Shown in pieces: positions 1 through 5,994 of a DNA stretch of 9,981 nt. The translations under genes and the position numbers were made by a program. The notes beneath the pieces were generated by a model that searched no databases, had not been told where the DNA came from, and saw nothing but the letters and a program-made list of their open reading frames with translations. This DNA comes from Desulfuromonas sp. SDB (lineage in GTDB: Bacteria; SDB-A). The first letter of the stretch is position 1. Each line of letters begins with the position of its first letter. The stretch covers positions 1 to 9,981 of the forward strand of contig LKUE01000240.1 of assembly GCA_001412365.1 (NCBI GenBank). Direction: 5' to 3'.

Positions 1-168
1 AAAAATTTTTCCAGGCGCTCATGCTGGTTTTTTTATCCTCGGTGTCCACATTACCATAACAAATCAACTTATGATTTCAGTCATCAAATCAGATAACTGC
101 TTTAAATTTTGCTCATTTATACACTGATTGAACTGCATCGCGGTGAATATTGGATCTTGTTTAAACAT
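1..168 (-). pseudogene. SnoaL-like (NTF2-fold) protein, 5' part, frameshifted, cut by window edge
   Basis: Reading from the ATG at 168, the first frame gives 34 residues (MFKQDPIFTAMQFNQCINEQ, then ...LKQLSDLMTEIIS) and stops at 64-66. The other frame, from about position 76 to the left edge, continues with NHKLICYGNVDTEDKKTSMS and AWKNF. Joined, the two read as the start of a SnoaL/NTF2-like domain: helix with INxxxLxxLxxLMTE(D/N)H, a beta strand, then xxAWxxFF. Adding one A to the AAA run at 75-77 (minus strand) restores the frame exactly. SnoaL-like proteins are small alpha+beta barrels with varied roles (cyclases, isomerases, ligand binding), so no substrate can be named. The defect could be a real inactivating deletion, an indel in the assembly, or programmed slippage; the first two are likelier. 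No clear Shine-Dalgarno sequence precedes the ATG. The family assignment rests on about 58 residues. Confidence 0.6.
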
Positions 169-468
169 ATTAACTCTAAGTTTATATCTAAATAAAAATT
201 AATCTCGATCAAGTAATAATATTTATCAGCTCTCTACAAATTTAAAAATTGAATATCCACATAAAAAATATTGTCACTTTCCTTAATGCATCTGATTATT
301 CGATGTTCTTAAAATTTTCTTACCTCAGCTTAAAAAATATATTTTTGATGTTTTAATCAAAGAAAAAATTCAGCGATGAGAATAAAACTCTTTAATAAAG
401 TTAATTAAAAAGCACCATACACAATAAACACCAACCGCTTAATATAATATATGCCGTTTTATATAAGA
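169..468. other. AT-rich intergenic stretch, no gene seen
   Basis: These 300 bases between the methyltransferase stop and the SnoaL-like start are very AT-rich, hold no CCGG (common in the rest of the window), and have stops in all frames. I see no convincing open frame, RNA gene, tandem repeat or strong terminator. The only suggestive element is the weak minus-strand promoter at 185-212. Confidence 0.6.
185..212 (-). promoter_or_regulatory. Possible promoter for the SnoaL-like gene
   Basis: On the minus strand TTGATC (207-212) is followed after 16 bases by TAGATA (185-190), which lies 16 bases before the ATG at 168. The match is modest and the region is very AT-rich, so chance is a real possibility. 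Confidence 0.3.
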
Positions 469-1194
469 TTAAGATTTCTTTAAAACCCCAATCAGTAAAC
501 TGGCTTGCCGCAAATCCCCTCCAGGGGGGCAGGGCCACTCATGAAAAACAAATCCGGCTTGCCGGATTAATTTAGACCAAGTATTTTTGGAGAACAACCC
601 GGTAACATGCCGGTCTTTTTCAATTTTAAGTTTGCCCTCTTCTCTTATCAGATAAAACAAAATGTTTTCAATGGTTGTATCTTCCGGATCAGGATCATAA
701 CTGTATTCAATATAACTAAGTTCAATGCTTCCATCTCTATTCGTCCCATGTTCAATCCAAGGATCGCTGAAAGTTTCCTTGAAATAATCAGGAGCAGTGA
801 TCAATACTCCCTCCGGATTTAGATGGAATGCAGCAGTTCCAAACACTTGGCTTAAATCCTGTTCAGTTAACATGTAATCAATAGCATCATGAATTATTAC
901 CGCTTGAAATTTTTGATCTAAACGCACTGAACGCATATCTCCGACCAGATGTTCAACTTCAGGATTCAATCTCCGGGAATTCTCCAGCATTTTCGGGGAA
1001 AGGTCCACTGCCGTGGCTTGGTAATCCCCAGTAAGATGAGACAAATTATGTCCCCCTCCCACTCCTAATTCAAGTATTTTATGCTTACCCGGTCCCAGAT
1101 AATGGCGCAGAGCATTTTTCCAGCACCTCGCTTCTCTAGCGTAATCTTCAGGAGGGCTGATCAATGGCCAGAGGTGGGCAAACTCATTGTACAT
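469..1194 (-). CDS. Class I SAM-dependent methyltransferase
   Basis: This 241-aa cytoplasmic protein has the Rossmann-fold methyltransferase motifs in order: motif I ILELGVGGGHN (residues 40-50) for SAM binding, acidic-loop strand AVDLSPKML (62-70, D64 probably contacting the ribose), GDMRSVRL (85-92), and the strand FQAVIIHDAIDYM (96-108). The N-terminus YNEFAHLWPLISPPEDYAREA is typical of one methyltransferase subgroup and supports the chosen ATG, although no Shine-Dalgarno sequence is visible. Near the C-terminus LIRQAGF fits the usual helix before the last strands. The substrate is not predictable: this subgroup covers small-molecule and unassigned enzymes. It starts 27 bases after the stop of the beta-barrel-like gene in the same direction, so the two may be co-transcribed. 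No terminator is evident after it. Confidence 0.85.
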   Translation of the reverse strand: MYNEFAHLWPLISPPEDYAREARCWKNALRHYLGPGKHKILELGVGGGHNLSHLTGDYQATAVDLSPKMLENSRRLNPEVEHLVGDMRSVRLDQKFQAVIIHDAIDYMLTEQDLSQVFGTAAFHLNPEGVLITAPDYFKETFSDPWIEHGTNRDGSIELSYIEYSYDPDPEDTTIENILFYLIREEGKLKIEKDRHVTGLFSKNTWSKLIRQAGFVFHEWPCPPGGDLRQASLLIGVLKKS

Positions 1195-1221
1195 CCGGTT
1201 TGTTTTAATAATTTTCTCCGG

Positions 1222-1815
1222 TTAAAGGGTGAAGTTTAAACTTATGCCCAGAAGAATAGCATGTTGGTTAAAATCAATAACTGGAACATTATTTTTCAAC
1301 TCATGGGCATAAATGTATTTATATATCCCGTAAAAGCCTATTTTCCAAAATGCTTTAATATTTACCCCTGCTTCCAAATCATAAACAAATCCATATTCAT
1401 ATTGATCTGGAAAATCCTCTCCTTTGGGCACTTCAATCCAGCCCATTCCACCCCCTGCAAAGACAGTAATTCGGTTGAAATTCAACAATTCTCTGGAGTA
1501 AAGTGCATTTATCACAAATAATCCGGCAATTTCGTAATTATGACTCGGACAGGGGCTGTTGGTGTAGTATTCACTGGAAAAAGATAAAGCCACCGGAAAT
1601 ATTTGCGGTTTAAAATCCACTGCCAGCTGCCCTCCCCCTAGTTTTCCTATAGGAGACCGGGAATCCTGATAACCCCCTTGCCCCATCCGGATGGTTATTT
1701 GAATTTGATCCTCAACAATCATGCTGTCTGATCCAGTTAATTTATCCTGGGGAGACAAACAGGGATAAGATAAATTTCCCCATAAATAAAACTGAATTAA
1801 ATAAAGGAAAATCAT
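1222..1815 (-). CDS. Small outer-membrane beta-barrel-like protein
   Basis: I do not recognise a named family. The 197-residue product begins with a short hydrophobic stretch (MIFLYLIQFYLWG) that could be a signal sequence, though it lacks the usual basic N-terminus. The rest is rich in Gly, Tyr, Phe and Asn with alternating polar/hydrophobic segments, such as ITVFAGGGMGWIEV and WKIGFYGIYKYIYA. It ends in AILLGISLNFTL, the kind of amphipathic last strand with a hydrophobic C-terminus that BAM-assembled barrels carry. About 8 strands would suit its length. An in-frame GTG lies one codon earlier; the ATG at 1815 is preferred because TATAAT (1823-1828) sits 7 bases upstream and no ribosome binding site is seen, suggesting a leaderless message. 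It lies between the DUF21-type gene and the methyltransferase. Barrel prediction is moderate. Confidence 0.55.
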   Translation of the reverse strand: MIFLYLIQFYLWGNLSYPCLSPQDKLTGSDSMIVEDQIQITIRMGQGGYQDSRSPIGKLGGGQLAVDFKPQIFPVALSFSSEYYTNSPCPSHNYEIAGLFVINALYSRELLNFNRITVFAGGGMGWIEVPKGEDFPDQYEYGFVYDLEAGVNIKAFWKIGFYGIYKYIYAHELKNNVPVIDFNQHAILLGISLNFTL

Positions 1816-1842
1816 CACAATAATTATATTTATAAAACTAAA

Positions 1843-1862
1843 AATAATATATTAATATTATT
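1843..1862 (-). terminator. Weak AT-only inverted repeat between genes
   Basis: AATAATAT and ATATTATT form perfect 8-bp arms around ATTA, followed on the minus strand by TTTAGTTTTA. The position, just after the stop of the DUF21-type gene (1867), suits a terminator, but a stem with no G-C pair would be weak and could arise by chance in such AT-rich DNA. Confidence 0.25.
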
Positions 1863-1866
1863 CTTT

Positions 1867-3099
1867 TCAGGTTAATGTCTTTCCGTGAAAATCCAGGCCT
1901 TGGCTAGCTGCTTCTGTTTTGATGTTAAATTTATTTGCCACCCCTTTCAACAACCTCCCCAGCACATCTCCTCCGGTAATTATCCATTTTCTTTGATTTG
2001 TCCAAATCAAAGCTACATCAATATCAATTACATCGTCATCAGGATGTTCTGCATGTACAAGAAAATTATCTACAACCTCTCCTAATTTTACCTCTGGATT
2101 ATCATAAACCTCGACTCTGAAGCTATGGGCTAATGGGTTAAAACTCACATCTTGTTTTAAGCTAAAAGATACAAAGGCATTTCGGACAAAACCGTCTGCA
2201 TCCAGGATAAATTGGGGATAACCTGTCTTTTTATTGGTTATTACAAACCAGGGATGCTTTATTCCGGCGATGTATTTTTTAATGAACTCCCGGGGCGGAG
2301 GAAAACAGGGATTATCCTGTTTAAATTTCAGGGTGATTATAGTCCGGGGATCAAGAGGCTGACCAATTTCACTGGCTAATTCATCATCAGCCCTAGCTGC
2401 ATTCATCAGAGTTTTCAATTCCCGGGGATCTAAAATTCTATCGGAGGGGTCATTTTTTTCTCCTCTCCAATCTTTTAATTCCATTTCCAACTCACTTAGA
2501 AGCTCAGGTTCTTCTAAATGACGTATGGCTTCACGCCCGTAAAGGGAATCTATTATTTTAGCCAGAGGATAGGAAACCGGGCTGGTAATCCACTTCAAAA
2601 GCCAGATCAACGGTGAAAAAAGATAGCAGATAACACCGGCATATCTTAAAAAAGTAGCCTGGGCAAAAAATTCACCGATAATAGTAATGCTGATAACAGG
2701 CATAATTATCCCCAGCACCCCAATAAATAAAACATCGCTTAGCTGACTTAAGTAAACTCCAAACCCGACATTGGTAAGAAGTATTGCCGCCAAGGTCCAA
2801 TTTGGATTCTTAAGATGTCCCATCAACATTTTAGCCCGTTTGGCAAGTATTAATGCCTTACTTTCGGGAGAAGCATTTCTTCCCCTCCATATAATTTTCC
2901 TCAGATCTCTTCTGGACAGGGCAAAGTAAGATACATTGGCTCCTGAACATACAGCATATCCAGTAAGAAAAATTACCCAGGAAAACCATTTAGGATTTAT
3001 TGACCAGGAACCAATGTTCAAGCTTTTTATGTTGAGCCCGATAAAAGCAGCAGTTAAAGCAAGTAAAAAAATTGAAATAATTATAATTCTTGATTTCAT
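1867..3099 (-). CDS. DUF21/CNNM-type membrane protein lacking a clear CBS pair
   Basis: The 410-aa protein has a hydrophobic N-terminal half with about five membrane-spanning stretches: residues 5-22, 39-60, 101-120, 123-141 and 154-172. Its motifs match the CNNM/CorC (DUF21) transmembrane domain: CSGANVSYFALSRRDL (51-66) corresponds to the family's small-residue turn plus FSLSRxRL, LLTNVGFGVYLSQL (107-120) to LLxNNxxN, and IGEFFAQATFLRYA (141-154) to the GExxPKxxAxRxA motif. The usual Pro-Lys is replaced by Ala-Gln. In CNNM/CorC proteins this domain is linked to Mg2+/Na+ transport and followed by two CBS domains. Here the soluble part (about 190-410) does not show a canonical CBS pair; only LGEVVDNFL and the KWIITGGDVLGRLLKGV end (371-387) recall CBS-like strands. 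A divergent ion transporter or regulator at the inner membrane is the best guess. No Shine-Dalgarno sequence precedes the ATG; TATAAA lies 5 bases upstream. Confidence 0.65.
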   Translation of the reverse strand: MKSRIIIISIFLLALTAAFIGLNIKSLNIGSWSINPKWFSWVIFLTGYAVCSGANVSYFALSRRDLRKIIWRGRNASPESKALILAKRAKMLMGHLKNPNWTLAAILLTNVGFGVYLSQLSDVLFIGVLGIIMPVISITIIGEFFAQATFLRYAGVICYLFSPLIWLLKWITSPVSYPLAKIIDSLYGREAIRHLEEPELLSELEMELKDWRGEKNDPSDRILDPRELKTLMNAARADDELASEIGQPLDPRTIITLKFKQDNPCFPPPREFIKKYIAGIKHPWFVITNKKTGYPQFILDADGFVRNAFVSFSLKQDVSFNPLAHSFRVEVYDNPEVKLGEVVDNFLVHAEHPDDDVIDIDVALIWTNQRKWIITGGDVLGRLLKGVANKFNIKTEAASQGLDFHGKTLT

Positions 3100-3135
3100 T
3101 AGATTTTATAAATTATTTATTATTAATATACATCT

Positions 3136-3164
3136 CTAATACTAACACCTGTCCTGAAATTCAA
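3136..3164 (-). promoter_or_regulatory. Candidate promoter of the DUF21-type gene
   Basis: On the minus strand TTGAAT (3159-3164) and TATTAG (3136-3141) are separated by exactly 17 bases. The -35 element overlaps the stop codon of the upstream dehydrogenase gene and one half of a 20-bp palindrome (3156-3175). A TATAAA closer to the ATG is an alternative. Confidence 0.4.
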
Positions 3165-3175
3165 CCTTGAATTTC
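3156..3175. repeat. 20-bp near-perfect palindrome over the dehydrogenase stop codon
   Basis: GAAATTCAACCTTGAATTTC has perfect 9-bp arms (GAAATTCAA / TTGAATTTC) around CC. It has no T-run in either direction, so it is not a standard terminator. Because it overlaps the candidate -35 of the next gene, it could be an operator for a dimeric regulator, or a 3'-end stem-loop of the dehydrogenase mRNA. Confidence 0.5.
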
Positions 3176-4000
3176 TTTCATAATCATTTTATCTACAAAA
3201 CTGCGGGGAAATTTGTTAATCCAATAAGCTCTTTTTGCCTCTCCACCTACCAGATATAATATCTTAGGTTTTTTTGAAGTTAGTGCATGTTCAACTGATT
3301 TAGCCACTTCCAAGGGAGATGATGGTTGGATATCTTCATGCAATCTATCCGCAGCTACTTTAAACATCTTATAAGCATCAGAAAGTTCCGGAGAAATATT
3401 CTGCTGCATTTTTTTGCGGTATTCATCTGCCTTAGTCCAAATCTCTGTTTTTATTGCTCCCGGAGCAATTAAGGATACGGTCATACCAAATGGTCTTACT
3501 TCCAGTCTCAACGAGTCAGTTATTGCCCGGACTGCAAACTTTGAAGCGGAGTAAGAACTTCCTCCGGGAAGGGAAAATAAACTGGCTGCGGAACCAATAT
3601 TGACAATTCTGCCCTTATTCTTCCGGAGTAAGGAAAGTGCAGCCCGAGTAACTGCATGAAGACCGAGTACATTTACTTCCAATATTTTCCTGAATTCCTC
3701 TACCGGAGTTACTTCTAAAACTCCGCTGATGGATATCCCCGCATTATTCACCAAACCGAATAATGGAAAATCGGTTTGTGAATTTATCAAATTAACAGTA
3801 TCGGTTATGCTTTCCCCTTTGGTGACATCCAGAAGGACCGGAGTAAGTTTACCTGAAGCTAATTGGCTGATTTTTTCACCATCTTCATTTTTTCTTACCC
3901 CGGCGAAAACCTTAAATCCAATTTTATCTAAATGAAGGGCACAGGCTTTACCAATTCCTGAAGATGCCCCGGTGATCAAAACTGATTTATTTTCTATCAT
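3161..4000 (-). CDS. Short-chain dehydrogenase/reductase (classical SDR)
   Basis: This 279-aa NAD(P)-dependent oxidoreductase has every classical SDR landmark: TGASSGIG (10-17) for the dinucleotide, D58 in LLDVT, NNAG (85-88), N110 in LEVNVLG, catalytic Ser in NIGS (S137), Y150 and K154 in YSASK, and APGAIKTE after the catalytic site. The basic residue after strand 2 (FAGVRK) favours NADPH. The layout, with a roughly 80-residue C-terminal extension, resembles retinol/hydroxysteroid-dehydrogenase-like SDRs, but the substrate cannot be told. The ATG at 4000 is chosen because GGAGG (4007-4011) lies 6 bases upstream; the frame is open further upstream, but that would overlap the promoter at 4025-4053. 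It is transcribed separately from the metal-sensing unit, which ends at a terminator at 4063. Confidence 0.92.
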   Translation of the reverse strand: MIENKSVLITGASSGIGKACALHLDKIGFKVFAGVRKNEDGEKISQLASGKLTPVLLDVTKGESITDTVNLINSQTDFPLFGLVNNAGISISGVLEVTPVEEFRKILEVNVLGLHAVTRAALSLLRKNKGRIVNIGSAASLFSLPGGSSYSASKFAVRAITDSLRLEVRPFGMTVSLIAPGAIKTEIWTKADEYRKKMQQNISPELSDAYKMFKVAADRLHEDIQPSSPLEVAKSVEHALTSKKPKILYLVGGEAKRAYWINKFPRSFVDKMIMKEIQG

Positions 4001-4024
4001 TGATAACCTCCATTTTTTTAGAAC

Positions 4025-4053
4025 ATAATAGAATTTGAAGCTAATCAAAGCAA
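4025..4053 (-). promoter_or_regulatory. Promoter of the SDR gene
   Basis: On the minus strand TTGCTT (4048-4053) and TATTAT (4025-4030) are exactly 17 bases apart, a good housekeeping-sigma promoter. It lies just downstream of the terminator at 4063-4093 and about 25 bases before the start codon, leaving room for the GGAGG ribosome binding site. Confidence 0.65.
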
Positions 4054-4062
4054 GGAGCTAAT

Positions 4063-4093
4063 AAAAAAAGACCTGATTATTTCTAATCAGGTC
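4063..4093 (-). terminator. Intrinsic terminator of the ArsR / His-Cys-rich unit
   Basis: GACCTGATTA (4070-4079) and TAATCAGGTC (4084-4093) form a perfect 10-bp stem with a 4-base loop. On the minus strand it is followed by seven T (4063-4069). It starts 22 bases after the stop codon of the His/Cys-rich gene and acts in the minus direction only; there is no T-run on the plus side. Confidence 0.88.
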
Positions 4094-4115
4094 TCATTCA
4101 GCAGAAGATAGTTAT

Positions 4116-4286
4116 TTATGAAGACAGATTTTTCTCAATCATATCCGCTTTTTCTCTCAGCATCTTCACACATTCTTTCATATGCTCCAGATCTTTCTGA
4201 TCATCCGGTTTTTCCAGGCAACAGCATTTATGGGGATGATCATGATGGTTGCCGCAGTGATGGCTTGAGTGATGATGATTGTTCAT
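4116..4286 (-). CDS. 56-aa His/Cys-rich metal-binding miniprotein
   Basis: The product starts MNNHHHSSHHCGNHHDHPHK and continues CCCLEKPDD. It has ten His and five Cys, nine of the His and four of the Cys within the first 23 residues. The second half (about 29-54, LEHMKECVKMLREKADMIEK) is a charged amphipathic helix, probably a coiled coil. This is a cytoplasmic metal buffer or storage/chaperone design, comparable in composition to Hpn-type or metallothionein-like proteins but without recognisable homology to them. Support for a real gene: GGAGG (4294-4298) 7 bases before the ATG, a promoter with the ArsR operator just upstream, the ArsR gene 57 bases before it, and a strong terminator after it. 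The His/Cys cluster favours Zn, Ni, Co or Cu(I); the ion cannot be fixed from sequence. A longer open frame on the plus strand here is a shadow of this gene. Confidence 0.85.
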   Translation of the reverse strand: MNNHHHSSHHCGNHHDHPHKCCCLEKPDDQKDLEHMKECVKMLREKADMIEKNLSS

Positions 4287-4308
4287 TTTTTTTCCTCCAA
4301 ATGTTAGT

Positions 4309-4337
4309 TAATTAGAATATACTAATACAATTGCCAA
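4309..4337 (-). promoter_or_regulatory. Candidate promoter of the His/Cys-rich gene
   Basis: On the minus strand TTGGCA (4332-4337) and TAATTA (4309-4314) are 17 bases apart. The 16-bp palindrome at 4311-4326 covers the -10 and much of the spacer, so a bound repressor would block polymerase. This lets the small gene be transcribed independently of arsR. Confidence 0.5.
4311..4326. promoter_or_regulatory. ArsR-type operator, copy 1 (before the His/Cys-rich gene)
   Basis: ATTAGAATATACTAAT is a dyad with perfect 5-bp arms (ATTAG / CTAAT) and 7 of 8 symmetric pairs matching. The identical 16 bases recur at 4647-4662 in front of the ArsR-family gene, while the flanking bases differ. AT-rich dyads overlapping a promoter are typical ArsR/SmtB binding sites. 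Confidence 0.75.
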
Positions 4338-4343
4338 AAAATT

Positions 4344-4637
4344 TTAATTTTTCAAAAAATTTTCTCCCAGAACATTCGTCACCAATTCATTGAATTCCGC
4401 TAACCGTTCCCGATTAATTGAATAATGAACAAAATTGTAATGCTTATTTGCATGAACAAGATCAGCCTGCCTCAATATCCGTAAATGCTGGGAAACAGCA
4501 GACTGGCTGATATCAAGATGTTTAGTAATACCATTTACACAGAGATGTCTTCTGCCCAGCAGTAAATGAATTATCTTCAAACGAGTGGGATCGGAAAACA
4601 CTTTGTAAATTTCAGATATCTTTTCAATTTGCTCCAT
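4344..4637 (-). CDS. ArsR/SmtB-family metal-responsive repressor
   Basis: This 97-aa winged-helix protein fits the usual ArsR/SmtB length. It has the family opening YKVFSDPTRLKIIHLL (11-26), the recognition helix-turn-helix DISQSAVSQHLRILRQADLV (42-61) and the wing NFVHYSIN (68-75). Its only Cys is C33 in HLCVNG, where arsenic sensors carry CxC (ELCVCDL); Asn replaces the second Cys, so a pure ArsR-type alpha3 arsenic site is unlikely. Several His (H24, H31, H66, H71) could form another site. Family members repress until a metal releases them from DNA. The start at 4637 is chosen because the longer frame would begin with TTG and run over the operator and promoter. Beyond a very short leader there is no ribosome binding site. 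The operator copies upstream and downstream imply autoregulation plus control of the His/Cys-rich gene. Confidence 0.9.
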   Translation of the reverse strand: MEQIEKISEIYKVFSDPTRLKIIHLLLGRRHLCVNGITKHLDISQSAVSQHLRILRQADLVHANKHYNFVHYSINRERLAEFNELVTNVLGENFLKN

Positions 4638-4646
4638 AATTAATAT

Positions 4647-4662
4647 ATTAGAATATACTAAT
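4647..4662. promoter_or_regulatory. ArsR-type operator, copy 2 (before the ArsR-family gene)
   Basis: A second exact copy of ATTAGAATATACTAAT, 336 bases from the first. It covers the -10 element TATATT (4652-4657) of the repressor gene and ends 10 bases before its ATG, the arrangement expected for an autorepressor. Confidence 0.78.
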
Positions 4663-4679
4663 GTACTTCTACTTGTCAA
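4652..4679 (-). promoter_or_regulatory. Promoter of the ArsR-family gene
   Basis: On the minus strand a perfect -35 TTGACA (4674-4679) is followed after 16 bases by TATATT (4652-4657). It starts about 20 bases after the stop codon of tldE, so the metal unit has its own promoter even though no terminator is seen after tldE. Transcription would start only a few bases before the ATG. Confidence 0.7.
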
Positions 4680-4698
4680 CAAAAATATATAATTAAAT

Positions 4699-5994
4699 CT
4701 AGGTACTTGAAATAACTACTCCATCGGAAAGAATCCAGGGATAAATTCCATCTCCGAAATTTACTCTTTGTTCGGATATTTTCTCAATATTCATAAGAAG
4801 ATCAATAAGATTACCGGAGATCATGGTTTCCTTAACCGGATATTGGATTTTCCCATTTCCAATATAATAACTGTTTTTAGCTACCCAGTTGAAATCAAGG
4901 TTCTGACTAGGGTATGAAGCGGATATCCTTCCCAATAATATTCCCTGGTCAATTTCCTTGATTATATCACTTAGATTAACTTGCCCCGGATCAACTACAT
5001 AACATCCCCCGTCATTAACCGCTCTGGGCAGCCCGGTTTTCAGTGATCCGTAAAGATCAAGAAGAAATGATTTCAGAACTCCCCGTTCAATTAAAGTACA
5101 ATCCCGGGCTTTAAACCCATCATGAGTGAAGTAATGGCCTTTAACTATTTCATCTGAAGTAGGTCGGGAATGAAGAGTAAACACAGGGCTTGCAATTTGT
5201 TCATTCAGCTTATCTTTTAAAGAGGTCATTCCCGGCACAATCCAGATATTAGTTAAAAAAGATGTAAAATTATTAATCAATCTGGAAAGACAATTTGGAG
5301 TGATAATTATTTTACCCTTAAATTTTTTATTAATTTTTTTAGGAAAGATTTGCTCTGTTGATTGTCTTAATAATTGATCTACCAAACCGTAATGATAGAT
5401 ATCTCTATCCAGATCATTTGATATGAAAGATGTATTATTCCCAGATGAAGAAGTTTTTTCTTTTTTGGATAAGAATAAATTGACAAAGTGGTAATAACCC
5501 TGAATAGATTGAAATTCAACTTGATTTGAATTTCTATAATAGGCAATATCCTGAATGTATTCAATTTTTGAAAATCCCTGAATTATTAATGGATAAGATT
5601 TTTTTACATAATCCAGGTAATTCTTTAAGCGATCGTACATCAAATCAAGATCGGCATTCTCCGGACCGGAATGAAAATTTTCATTTGCAGAAATATTGGA
5701 AATTTGATTGGCTTCATCCGGTTTGGCTGATTTTATAAGTTCAAGTAATTCTCCTACTGCATTATCAATTGAATTTTTATCAAAATTATTAACGGTTAAA
5801 ACACCTCTTCTAGAATTATTAATCCCGGTCAATTCCATCTTAATTTCATTATTGGTTTTTAATCCCTTAATCTGATCTTCTTCTGCATAGATTCCCTGTT
5901 TTAAGATTCTATGAATAATTACCTGAAACTGATCAATTCCAGCTTTATCTAACCTGTCCATTACTGATTTAACTATTTTCCGGTCATCTTCCAT
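4699..5994 (-). CDS. tldE: TldE/PmbA, non-catalytic subunit of the TldD/TldE protease
   Basis: The 431-aa product belongs to the TldD/PmbA (U62) family. It shows TGINNSRRGVLTVNNFD near the N-terminus, the mid-protein segment HDGFKARDCTLIERGVLKSFL, and the C-terminal GDGIYPWILSDGVVIS typical of PmbA. It lacks the HExxxH metal site, as expected of the TldE partner that shapes the cavity around the TldD active site. In E. coli the heterodimer degrades unfolded peptides, trims the microcin B17 leader and removes the CcdA antitoxin. Start choice: GGAGG (6001-6005) lies 6 bases before the ATG at 5994 and 3 before the ATG at 5997, so 5994 fits the 6-7 base spacing of neighbouring genes; the upstream GTG at 6021 is unlikely. 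Either ATG overlaps the tldD stop (TGATG or ATGA), implying translational coupling and equimolar output. Confidence 0.9.
   Translation of the reverse strand: MEDDRKIVKSVMDRLDKAGIDQFQVIIHRILKQGIYAEEDQIKGLKTNNEIKMELTGINNSRRGVLTVNNFDKNSIDNAVGELLELIKSAKPDEANQISNISANENFHSGPENADLDLMYDRLKNYLDYVKKSYPLIIQGFSKIEYIQDIAYYRNSNQVEFQSIQGYYHFVNLFLSKKEKTSSSGNNTSFISNDLDRDIYHYGLVDQLLRQSTEQIFPKKINKKFKGKIIITPNCLSRLINNFTSFLTNIWIVPGMTSLKDKLNEQIASPVFTLHSRPTSDEIVKGHYFTHDGFKARDCTLIERGVLKSFLLDLYGSLKTGLPRAVNDGGCYVVDPGQVNLSDIIKEIDQGILLGRISASYPSQNLDFNWVAKNSYYIGNGKIQYPVKETMISGNLIDLLMNIEKISEQRVNFGDGIYPWILSDGVVISST

Noticed and set aside
11-34. Hairpin-like sequence followed by a T-run, possible plus-strand terminator
   Set aside because: The stem is only five pairs with a bulge, and the stretch is better explained as coding sequence of the SnoaL-like gene on the minus strand.
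551-568. Perfect 8-bp inverted repeat AATCCGGC-TT-GCCGGATT
   Set aside because: It lies inside the methyltransferase and encodes LIRQAGF, a common element at that place in such enzymes; the symmetry follows from codon choice and the general CCGG excess.
607-822. Plus-strand open frame opposite the methyltransferase, and similar ones at 1261-1521, 1885-2085, 2936-3139, 3729-3935 and 5526-5738
   Set aside because: All lie opposite well-supported minus-strand genes, and their products look like reverse-strand noise without recognisable motifs.
4118-4315. 65-codon open frame on the plus strand
   Set aside because: It is antisense to the His/Cys-rich gene, has no ribosome binding site and would run through the operator; the minus-strand frame has the Shine-Dalgarno sequence, promoter and terminator.
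4638-4682. Longer N-terminus of the ArsR-family protein, starting with TTG
   Set aside because: The extension covers the -35, the -10 and the operator, and is absent from typical family members.
5379-5564. 61-codon minus-strand frame inside tldE
   Set aside because: It overlaps tldE in another frame and has a low-complexity product; tldE is conserved through this stretch.
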